DNA of 64,000 bases. It comes from Gonocerus acuteangulatus. Taxonomy: Eukaryota > Arthropoda > Insecta > Hemiptera > Coreidae. The notes beneath the pieces were generated by a model. The model was given only the letters and a program-made list of their open reading frames with translations. It made no database searches and had not been told where the DNA came from. A program made the position numbers and the translations under genes. Below, piece by piece: positions 55,297 to 64,000 of the stretch (position 1 is the first letter of the stretch; every line of letters starts with the position of its first letter). The stretch lies in contig OX328125.1 of NCBI GenBank assembly GCA_946811695.1, positions 52,604,490 to 52,668,489 of the forward strand, in the 5' to 3' direction.

Positions 55297-55316
55297 GATT
55301 TGGGCGAAATATAACG
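55277..55316 (+). ncRNA. Hammerhead-like motif, right terminal repeat
   Basis: CGU (stem I), CUGAUGA, one unpaired A, GCCCAA-UAGGAU-UUGGGC (stem II, six pairs), GAAA, UA, U, A (putative cleavage site), ACG (stem I return, three pairs). Stem II is strong; stem I is short. The nuclease stop codon lies within it. Confidence 0.5.
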
Positions 55317-55411
55317 GCAGTACAACGAGCACCGCTGGAGAAAGAAGCCGAGACAGGATCAAGACGATGCCCCAGCGAAGGAGCCTAAAGGAGAACATGA
55401 CTTATATCTAT

Positions 55412-55784
55412 ATATTTACAGGTAAAGTATTTTGGATTTATTCAGGAAACTATAAATATTATACAATATATTTTTTGCAATTTTTCATGTTGTTGTTTTG
55501 TTTTATTTTATTTAACTGACCTTTTCTCTAAAAGAATTAGGGGCAAATCGCCTTCGATGCGGGGTGCTCACAAAATAAATAAAAATAAAAGAATTAGTGT
55601 ATTCTTGTGCCTTTAGTACTGCGATCTATTTTATGATGATAAATGTTCTTCCTTTTTTTCAGGTATGAAGACTTTTAACATCTTATAATACATTTTTTTT
55701 TTACTTTCAAGTTTCGAGGTATGTATTTTTATTGGATAATTATAATTTTTCATCGCACTATTATTTTTTTTTTTTTTAAACGAA
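55412..55784. other. No gene recognised
   Basis: AT-rich flank of the Penelope-like insertion. Confidence 0.4.
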
Positions 55785-55882
55785 TGCGCAGCTATTAAGG
55801 ATACACTCACAAAACATTTCCACTAATCATCATCGATCCTAACTACTAAGTACCCAATCAAACTGTAAACTTCGTTAAAATC

Positions 55883-55928
<46 letters not shown>

Positions 55929-56060
55929 TTACATATGAGCGTGTACTTATATTGTTAACTTAATATTGGCAGTATTGCCCTCACTGTTTGTTTTTTCGTA
56001 AACAATTTCGACCTTCTAAATTCACTTAAGAATCAAATGGCCGATTTCGTAAATCAGGAA
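55785..56060 (+). repeat. Diverged family Z/Y repeat with TA tract
   Basis: CTATTAAGGATACACTCAC, ATCATCGATCCTAACTACTA and GTTAAAATCTATATG lead to (TA)n at 55885-55924. The right side has TGTTTGTTTTTTCGTAAACA and AAATGGCCGATTTCG. A weak but ordered match to the Z layout. Confidence 0.5.
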
Positions 56061-56533
56061 AATCGTTTTGCTTTTATTGCAATATTACATTTTTAATTTT
56101 GTATTTACCATGTTTTAAAACTTCTGCGTTCTGCGTTCATAGACATGTGAGAACAGTTTTTACAGGTTGTTGTATTATTTTATACATGTTCATGTAATAT
56201 TTTTTAAAAGTTGAATCGCCTAGCCGCTACAACTTATTAAATAATAAATAAATAATAAATAAATACAGGTTGTTGTTTGACATGGAGAATCGCATTTACA
56301 TTCAAGGCTAGAAAAATGAATATAGTTGGATGTTTATCTTTGTGTACTCACAAAAAACAGGTTGAGTTTCTATGTGAATCTATAGTATGGTGATCATTAG
56401 AAAGCTAAATAAAATTTGTACAAAAAACATTTTTGGACAAATTTCGACTCGATGTTCTTAGGCAGAGAAAATTGAGTTTTTAATTTCGAATGTAAATGTG
56501 AATGTGTTTCATTCTATTGAACAGGTTTTGTCG
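56061..56533. other. No gene recognised
   Basis: AT-rich, with faint family Y words (TTGTACAAAAAACATTTTTG). Confidence 0.35.
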
Positions 56534-57255
<722 letters not shown>

Positions 57256-58187
57256 TAAGAAGTTCTCCTTTTACATGAGAATTCATTAAATGGAAACTAA
57301 TTACAAAATTAATAATTGAAACAGATCATTACAAATGTAAACTTGAGGAACTATTACAGGCTTTTATTTTATTTATTTATTTAAATTTTAATTTCCATTT
57401 TAATTAAGATAAAATAATATTTTCCATTCTAACCTTCCATAATAACACCAGGGATATTTTATAATTATTTTTTTTTACAAATTCCAGGATTTCCACAATT
57501 CTATATTCATGATTCGATTCTATATTTATTATGTCTGTTGACACTGCTCGATATCGTTGTTATCATTTGTTCGTTTTAATATCTGTATAATGATAAATAA
57601 GTGCACAAGTATTGATGTACGAGGGAGGTTTGTTGAAGCTCCCAGCATGCTCTAACGAACGAAGGTTATGTACACAACTACCGGAGGTTCTGTAAACTGT
57701 ACAGGCTTAGGTAGGATGTTGTCCTGTTTCATGTCCGTTAGCGACAATATACGTCATGATTAGTTCTTATGTACACAGTTATGTTTGTTCAGTTTGCACA
57801 AGTGCAGTACTGTTTGGGCTTGGTCCGACCCACTTATCCAGGTAACCTTTCTAGGCAAACTCAATCCTTATCAGATTTAAAATACCTCATCAAGTCTTCC
57901 GTGAATTTAACTATTATGTACCAGTATTTATTTTTTCTTAAAAAACAAAAAAAAAACATATATAAATATAAATCTTCATTTATTTATTCATTTTGCCTCC
58001 ATCCTATTGGATTATTGGTAATTAAAAATTAAGAAAATAAATAAAATATAAATAATAATACAGTGATAATGTTCTGGTTTATGAAAGATAAAAAACTGAC
58101 TTAAGAATAAATGAAAATAATAGCACATTAATGAATAATAATAATTATTATAATAAGTTATTCAAATGTATTGAGAAATATTGATAA
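57256..58187. other. No gene recognised
   Basis: Very AT-rich. TACGAGGGAGGTTTGTTGAAG at about 57619-57639 looks a little like a mariner end, but no partner end was found. Confidence 0.4.
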
Positions 58188-59420
58188 CTAGCTGAATACC
58201 CGAGCTTCACCACGGCCGATAAGTATTTTTTATATTATGTTAAATAAGATATGACCAAAATTAACGCTACTACATAATTTTGTACGGCTTATTATTGCAC
58301 GGACTTTAAAGTTACCCAGGAAACACCATGAAAAAAAAAATAAATAAATAAATAAATAAAATAAAAAACGCTTAAAAAGTTAGGTAAACAGAGACAAATA
58401 CACGTAGAAAAGCATAAAACTAACAAATTTGAAGATTTAAGCACTTAACTCTTCGATTGACATCGCCCCACCGAACATTACAACAGAATCTTATTGTAGA
58501 GAATTTAGTAACCTTTCGAATAGCCGCCTTCTACTTACTACGAGTTCCCAACCGTTTTCGAGATATTTTAGAAAATATACTGAGATCCGAAAACTTTGTA
58601 TCACCATTCATACAATTATTTTCCATATACTTCGTTTCTGAATACCCAAACAGAAAATTAGTTTTGAGAAGTATTTCTATCAATTATTTTGGTAAATCGC
58701 TACAGAACTCGCTTAAAAAATGGTTTCATTCGTTTTCCTACGTTAAGAAATCTTTCGCAAAAATTTCGCTCCAAAAACCACGTTCCAGTAAACGGATTCA
58801 ACTGGCTAATGAACTTGACCTTTTAAATGAGAAGAAAGATTTTTGTAGCAAATGTTATCAAAATCGAACCATTTTTGAGCCGATGAGGAACTTCTTAATA
58901 ATTCAAACCCCCCTAAAAATACTTAAACATTTGAATAAAAAAAAAAACCTTACTTAGCGAATTTTACATTCTAAAAGGATTATCCGTGCAAAATTTCAAA
59001 TTTTTGTGTCAAGTGGTTCTGGATATAATTACCTCGGATGGGCCATCACCAGGGCGTAAACTCTAGGAGGGACAAAATAACAGTTTATTTCTAGTAATTC
59101 AAGGACTGCCATCATAGTTGAAATTAACCTCAATTAAAAATAATACTATGAAATAGATATTGTACGGTAACAGCTGTTCTTTATCGTCCTAGCAACGCGT
59201 GATACCTAGCCTTGCCTGCTCTAACCAACTAAAACTTTAAACCCCTCTAAAAATACTTAAAAATTCGAATATCAAAAAATCCTTTCTTAGTGAGTGCCTA
59301 CGTTATATAGGGAGTGTCCGTGCAAAATTTCAAATTTTTCTGTCAAGCGGTTTGGGCTGGGCGATGATAGGTCAGTGAGTGAGTGAGTGAGTGAGTGGTA
59401 TTTGACAAATATATAGTAGA
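58188..59420 (-). mobile_element. Helitron (non-autonomous), both ends present
   Basis: On the minus strand the 5' end is TCTACTATATATTTGTCAAA preceded by A. The 3' end is CGGGTATTCAGCTAG followed by T, with a GC-rich hairpin just inside (CCGTGGTGAAGCTCGG). It has a (GTGA)n tract near the 5' end. Internally it carries a family Y right block (about 58385-58870, minus) and a second copy of its 5' subterminal block (see finding). The 166-codon frame at 58457-58957 lies in the family Y segment and is not a gene. No Rep/helicase motifs. Confidence 0.88.
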
Positions 59421-60214
59421 TAAAAAAGTACATATAAGAATAATTTAAATGCATTAAAGTTATTTTAAATAATAAAAACTAAAAGTATAATTTTAAATAT
59501 ACATCTGTCCTAAAAAAATCGAAAAGTTTCATTATGTATTTTTCTTTGTCTCCAAGAATTTCTGTAAGGGAAGATCCGATTCCAAATGATTTTCTCAAGG
59601 AAGTATAGTTAGTGCATGAGATTAAGAAATGTTCCTTACTCTCCTACGTTCTACAAGGAGGACACGTCGTGCACTCCCCTTGTTAGTTACACTACAAATG
59701 TGCCACTATTGTGGTAGTAAATTTTTCCATATCATAGTTAGAGGAGCTATTTTACATTCAAATCTAAAGTATTTGGTTATTAAAAAAATAGCAACCTTTT
59801 TTAAAGAATAACTATTTTCCTGAAACTGAAAATTAAAAACAGAGCTAGTAACGTTCTTCAATCTTTTACTTTAACTATATAATTTATTGAGCTGAAAGTA
59901 AGTGTACTGCTAAAATTCCATCTGTGTTAGACTCTTTGTTCGATTGCTTTGATGATAAAGGTAGGCAAGGACCAGTTGGTGCCCATCTTTCAAACTATCC
60001 CCATGCATTCGGCTAGTAGGAATGGCGCCCCATTATTCTAAATAGAAAGGTTCAGCTTCCGAATAGGCGACTCCAGATGGATGGCCTCTTTTATTTTTCG
60101 ACATTCTCTATTTTTTATTCTACTTATTTATTTTTTTGTTTTACAAACCTCTAATTCCCTTTTTATTTAAGTTTTGTAAATGATTTAACGCCTATTTTTT
60201 TATTTCTTCCTCTC
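59421..60214. other. No gene recognised
   Basis: AT-rich; short frames unassigned. Confidence 0.4.
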
Positions 60215-60310
60215 TCCTTTCATAAGGAAGAAACCCGCTCCTGACGCTATCCGGAATTGCCGACTAGAACATTTCACGGAGTTAAATTTTTATGGCAGCT
60301 ACTTTCTCTT
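60215..60310 (+). repeat. Family Y left block fragment
   Basis: Contains AAGGAAGAAACCCGCTCCTG and TATCCGGAATTGCCGACTAG, matching 3850-3925, but with no TA tract or right block after it. Confidence 0.55.
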
Positions 60311-62202
60311 CTAGTTACAGCCAAAGGTTTATTTTATACCATGAACGATTATGAAATGCATTCTTGATATTTTGAATGAGGATCAATGTTAACGATAACT
60401 ATTGTAACTACTTGATTTTTCATGATTTCATTTTCAGTTTTTCTAACACGCGTTCTGTGAGTACAATTTATTTATTTGTTGTTTTACTCCGATGGAACAA
60501 TTCGTACGTATTTTCAATACTGAAATATATAAGTGAATGAATGAAAGAGTCATGTCCTAACCATATTCGGCGAGACCTTGTTTAGCTCACTTTTTAATTG
60601 GTTGTTGTTTTTTTAATTGGAATTATTTGTAGAATTAGTACGTTAGTAGAAGAGTACAAGAAAATCTAAACATTTTGATATTTTGCAAATCATTGAACCA
60701 GTAAGATTAGTATCTCTAGGAGTGGATGAAGGGTGCTGCCTGACCCTTTATCTGTCAGGTAGAGGTGAGGGTCTGGGCGGACCTATTTGAGGTCATAAAT
60801 TATGTCATCAAAGGTCTAACCAAAATTATAAATGTTTCAATTTCAACCTTTCCAAATGACATTAAGATGAAGAACGGAACCGGGCTAAGATGATCCAGTT
60901 CCTGCGAGTCGCACTTTTTATTTTTCAAGTAAGTGTAAATTCCGTCATCGTGTTCTTCAGTCATCGTGTCAGGTAAGTTATAAGATTAGATAAGGTTATC
61001 ATTTGCCCCCCCCCTTCGCTGTACGGTGTGCACCTCGGCCATTGTCCTATTGTGCAAGTCCTGAACTGGCCAACCTTACCTTAGACTCCTGATGAAAACC
61101 ATCAGGTATTATCTGACTTCAGTTGACCTCCTGACTTTGTCTAAATCTAGGCTTTGTTTATAATCTAATCTAAGCTATGTCTTTTAGTTATTAATTTTAT
61201 AGTATTTAGATAGTTTATCAGATTAGTTTATTTAGGTAGTTTTAGTCAGTCCTGTCTCGTCATAAGAAGTAAATATACTCGACAGCAATTCTCGGACTGT
61301 TCGTTTCATTTCTCTCAATTTCTTGTCCATCATTATGTGCCAGGATCTCTAGAAGGCTACCTGAATTGAACCTTAGGACTCTCTTAAGGTTCATGACGGA
61401 TACGGCACTGTTGGTGTAACAGGCTGGCTTGTCGGGTGGCACAATAGGCCTTGTAGGTCTCGGTGCAGTTCTTTCCGGGTTTTCTCCGGGCACCCGTTCT
61501 AATTCTAATTATAATTCTATGTGCCAGGATCCCTGCCAAATTTCCACTCACAAATTTTTGCATTCCGCTTCATATCTTGTAATTTAATATTGCATATCAA
61601 AGTTCAATTTCGAATTTTAATTGCTACATTTCAGGAGACCTTGGAGAGGCTTCTTTAATATTTCTAGTTGGATACTGTAAAATCAGTAACATTTTACTTC
61701 TGTAAAGCCAGTTTTCTTTATTGAGACAAGGCGTAAACGTGATAAGCCAAGAATATAAAAACACCAAACACTCATTTACATTCCCGTTGTGCGTCAACAG
61801 GCGATGAACATATACAGAATTAGCATTTTTCGGCGTTGTCCTAAATTTAAAAAAAATCGTTGACATGATGTATAAAATGTAAGCGGCTTTAAAAAAAAAA
61901 TACCAGGTCTGATATTCATTTTTAGAGTTCGGTAAAAAAAGAAATTAACTGTGTATTATCGAAAGGACTGTTGGAGGAGGGGTGATTTAAATGCAAAGGA
62001 TACTTGCTTGAGCAGGATCCACCAAAGGCAATAAAACTCCACCTCTGCCGACAAGAGGAGGAAATTGCAAACTGCCCCTGGCCATCACGGATTTAAGATT
62101 ACGTTTCTACTTATACCATCTTTCCCGATACATCTCAAAGGCATTCCTTATGTACATATATGGAATACAAAAAAAAAGTGTATTTATTTCAGAATTTAAT
62201 TC
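60311..62202. other. No gene confirmed; GC-richer stretch and a family W copy
   Basis: A family W fragment (GAACGGAACCGGGCTAAGAT) is at 60855-60925. A GC-richer stretch at about 61320-61540 has a 77-codon minus frame (61260-61493), and ATGTGCCAGGATC occurs at both 61337 and 61519 as a short direct repeat. I cannot assign the frame; it may be a relic of an unrecognised retroelement. An 80-codon minus frame (61624-61866) is also unassigned. Confidence 0.3.
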
Positions 62203-62690
62203 AACACTTTCCGAAGGAGTAAATCTATTGAGGCTGGATTCACGTAAATAATTCTAAAAGATTACTTCAAATCTTCATCAACCATAGCAAGATAAATGTG
62301 GATCGCGCTGCAGATATACACATACATAATCTAGTTATGCGAATAAAAAATAAGGAGCGATGAAAAGTTAAGATAACAGACACAAGGAAAGTTCAAATGA
62401 ACAGAACTATCACTTTAGAATCACTTATTTCTCCAACTGGGATCGTCCCATCGAAAACTACTTGAAACTGTTTTTGTAGGGAATTTAGTAACATTTAGAA
62501 AAGTTGTCCACATACTAATCGTTTTCGAGATATTTAGTGCTGCAATTTTTTTCCTCCCGAATTTTTCCGAAAAGAAGTGTTCCGGGGGGGGGTGGATTCT
62601 GCTAGTTAAAGAACTTGAGCTTTTGAATCAGACGGAATACTTTTGTGTCAAATTTTATTTTGGACCGTTTTTTTGTAAAATATAATCTTT
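62203..62690. repeat. Mosaic of family Z left block and family Y right block
   Basis: 62203-62300 has CACTTTCCGAAGGAGTAAAT and ACTTCAAATCTTCATCAACC (Z left block, plus). From 62395 to 62690 are CACTTATTTCTCCAACTGGG, GTAGGGAATTTAGTAACATT and GATTCTGCTAGTTAAAGAAC (Y right block, inverted). No TA tract between them. Confidence 0.55.
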
Positions 62691-63278
62691 ATCTGTGCCG
62701 TATGCTTGAGCTACACATTACCCGATTACCTGATAAATTAAGTACATCATTTTACCGATAATTCAGGAAAAAAAGGTATCTTGTGTTGTTTTTTATACTT
62801 TTTTCATCGAATTTGGGTTTAATTTTCGTTTTTTGTAAACATGGGTGTAGCTTTTTGGTGATAATAGCTTAATACCCATTGACTAATTAATTCATATATC
62901 ACAATACCTATTTCCTAATCCTCAAACACATGAATTATGTTTTTTTGTGGAGCCATATGCGTTGACATGTTGTGTACATTCAACCACGATTAATATCCAA
63001 TATCCATCCCTGTCCATGACCATATGTCAAACTCTTAACGAGTAGATCTTGAAGTTGTCCATAAGTCATGCCTACTACATTTCGACGTCTTGCTAGGCTC
63101 GACACTCGAGTGGTTAATCTGGTAGCTGAAGCTGGAGTGCTTGAGAGAACATAAATATCACTTAGTGTGAAACCACGCCCTTACAAATCGACGCAGTATA
63201 AATCTCAGTTAGTAATCCATTTTTATCGGTACAAGTTGTAATCAGGGTCAGGTCTAGGTTCGATGCAACATTCCTATA
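62691..63278. other. No gene recognised
   Basis: AT-rich, no known element. Confidence 0.4.
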
Positions 63279-63316
63279 GGCCAATCGTTTTCTTGTATAC
63301 AAGAAAACGATTGGCC
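63279..63316. repeat. Perfect 38-bp palindrome
   Basis: GGCCAATCGTTTTCTTGTA mirrored by its exact complement, centred on GTATAC with no spacer. Similar but imperfect complementarity continues for a few bases outward. Confidence 0.97.
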
Positions 63317-63419
63317 CGTGGAATAATGTTTGATATATATCGGAAATATTTTAGGAATGTAACCCTCTCGCTCCGTGTATTTTCAATGAACTTATAATGA
63401 ATATTGGAATGTTAATATC

Positions 63420-63516
63420 AACATTCAAAATCAACATTTCAATCGTGGATTATTATAAATTCAATTAAATAAGGAATTTATAATAATCCACGATTGAAAT
63501 GTTGATTTTGAATGTT
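63420..63516. repeat. Perfect inverted repeat, 43-bp arms, 11-bp loop
   Basis: Arm 1 63420-63462 (AACATTCAAAATCAACATTT ... TATAAATTC) and arm 2 63474-63516 are exact complements. The loop AATTAAATAAG and adjoining bases are repeated again directly at about 63521-63542 (TTATAAATTCAATTAAATAA), which suggests template switching. Confidence 0.95.
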
Positions 63517-63542
63517 ATATTATAAATTCAATTAAATAAGGA

Positions 63543-63592
63543 CGGCGCTAATGGCCTAGATGTAGATGCACCGTAAAAAAAAAAATAAATAA
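63543..63592 (+). mobile_element. SINE family A, tail only
   Basis: CGGCGCTAATGGCCTAGATG and GATGCACCGT followed by an A tract and (AAAT)n. Identical in order to the 3' end of the SINE at 8557-8751. AAATAAGGA occurs on both sides (63534-63542 and about 63596-63604), consistent with a target duplication of a severely 5'-truncated copy. Confidence 0.8.
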
Positions 63593-63793
63593 ATAAATAA
63601 GGAATTGCAGGATTTCGGTTTCAGAGCATTGAATACTGCCGCATAAGCGATAAAGCCCTCGCTCTTGGCAAAACATAGTAAATCCCTATTTTTGAACTAT
63701 CTTACCATAGAATTTGTATGTATATATATATATATATATATATTTAAATGGAACGGCATTTTTCTCCAGCGGTGGTACTCCTCCTCACTTCTT

Positions 63794-63837
63794 CCTGGGA
63801 TATTTCGATGGGTACATCAGCATCTTCGTCAGCCAGG
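63794..63837 (-). ncRNA. Hammerhead ribozyme candidate (best in window)
   Basis: Minus-strand order: CCUGG (stem I), CUGACGA, one unpaired A, GAUG-CUGAUGUACC-CAUC (stem II, 4 pairs), GAAA, UA, U, C (putative cleavage site), CCAGG (stem I return, 5 of 5 pairs). All conserved core positions of a hammerhead are met, with a minimal stem III. It sits next to a Penelope-like terminal sequence. Confidence 0.7.
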
Positions 63838-63978
63838 TACTTATTGTTTCTTCCTCTTCCATCTTCGACAGCCAGGTACTTATTGTTTCTTCCTCTTCCA
63901 TCTTCGTCAGCCAGGTACTTCTTGTTTCTTCCTCTTCCATCTTCGTCAGCCAGGTACTTCTTGTTTCTTCCTCGATGA
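63831..63978. repeat. 39-bp tandem repeat, nearly four units
   Basis: The anchor AGCCAGGTACTT recurs at 63831, 63870, 63909 and 63948. 39 is a multiple of 3, so frames stay open on both strands. On the minus strand each unit contains CCTGGCTGACGAAGATG (one unit has CTGTCGA), the 5' half of the adjacent hammerhead. Confidence 0.95.
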
Positions 63979-64000
63979 ACCCATCGAAATATCCCAGGAA

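Larger units (their letters stand above)
53944..55400 (+). mobile_element. Penelope-like element with inverted terminal repeats and 11-bp target duplication
   Basis: Arms 53944-54139 (minus) and 55168-55364 (plus) are near-identical inverted terminal repeats (pLTRs); only one difference was noticed. Between them lies a 5'-truncated reverse transcriptase joined to a GIY-YIG endonuclease. A 36-bp tail (55365-55400) follows the right repeat. CTTATATCTAT stands exactly on both sides (53933-53943 and 55401-55411). Each repeat carries a hammerhead-like motif. A partial inverted pLTR at the 5' end is a known Penelope insertion product. High arm identity suggests a recent insertion. Confidence 0.95.
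63720..64000. mobile_element. Penelope-type terminus, cut by the window end
   Basis: After (TA)n at 63720-63743, TTTTTCTCCAGCGGTGGTAC shares TTTCTCCAGCGGTG with the terminal repeat of the element at 53.9 kb, at a comparable place relative to a hammerhead motif. Inverted arms TTCCTGGGATATTTCGATGG (63792-63813) and its complement (63979-64000) enclose a 39-bp tandem array. The right arm is cut by the window, so the element probably continues. The 76-codon plus frame over the array is a product of the tandem repeat. Confidence 0.6.

Noticed and set aside
57619..57639. mariner inverted terminal repeat (TACGAGGGAGGTTTG)
   Set aside because: No partner end or transposase sequence nearby.
58457..58957. 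166-codon plus-strand open frame
   Set aside because: It lies inside a family Y repeat captured by a Helitron; the same sequence in other copies has no conserved frame.
63748..63978. 76-codon repetitive protein frame
   Set aside because: Produced by the 39-bp tandem repeat; an open frame exists on the opposite strand as well, and the noncoding hammerhead explanation fits better.

Overview
This is AT-rich nuclear DNA of an animal. I infer an invertebrate, most likely an arthropod, from the mix of mobile elements: a Jockey-type LINE, Penelope-like elements with GIY-YIG nuclease, Tc1 and mariner-like elements, Helitrons with CTAG ends, hAT-type MITEs and tRNA-derived SINEs. TA microsatellites are very frequent. 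I found no host gene that I can support; nearly everything recognisable is a transposable element or its debris. The species cannot be named from the sequence.

Layout. 0-9 kb: SANT/Myb-like relic, a MITE, a 5'-truncated Jockey tail, a repeat with a central TA tract, a LINE thumb relic, and a SINE with a 14-bp target duplication. 9-21 kb: further SINEs, a Helitron end, a hAT-type MITE with an exact 8-bp duplication, a LINE RNase H fragment, and a 2.4-kb composite of dispersed repeats. 21-26 kb: a large GA tract, a second family carrying a central TA tract that holds a Penelope terminal repeat with a hammerhead-like motif, and a 222-bp tandem array. 26.6-28.1 kb: a mariner-like element invaded by a Penelope-like element. 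30.3-31.3 kb: a non-autonomous hAT-type element with internal 31-bp repeats. 36.5-40.1 kb: a Tc1-like element carrying a nested retrotransposed gag (ORF1) segment, followed 22 bp later by a Helitron. 43.7-50 kb: a decayed but almost full-length Jockey-type LINE between two long palindromes. 53.9-55.4 kb: a young Penelope-like insertion with inverted terminal repeats and an 11-bp target duplication. 55.8-63.6 kb: more repeats, a second Helitron and perfect cruciform-type palindromes. 63.7 kb to the end: a Penelope-type terminus with the best hammerhead ribozyme candidate in the window, next to a 39-bp tandem array that reiterates the 5' half of that ribozyme.

How it fits together. The coding pieces are enzymes of different transposition routes: endonuclease/reverse transcriptase of the LINE, reverse transcriptase plus GIY-YIG nuclease of the Penelope elements, DDE/D transposases of Tc1/mariner, and Rep-type protein of a Helitron. 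All carry frameshifts, deletions or stops, so none looks able to move itself now. The most notable signal is the recurring hammerhead-like fold in Penelope terminal repeats at four loci. All share an unusual extra unpaired purine between CUGANGA and stem II. All structures were folded by eye.
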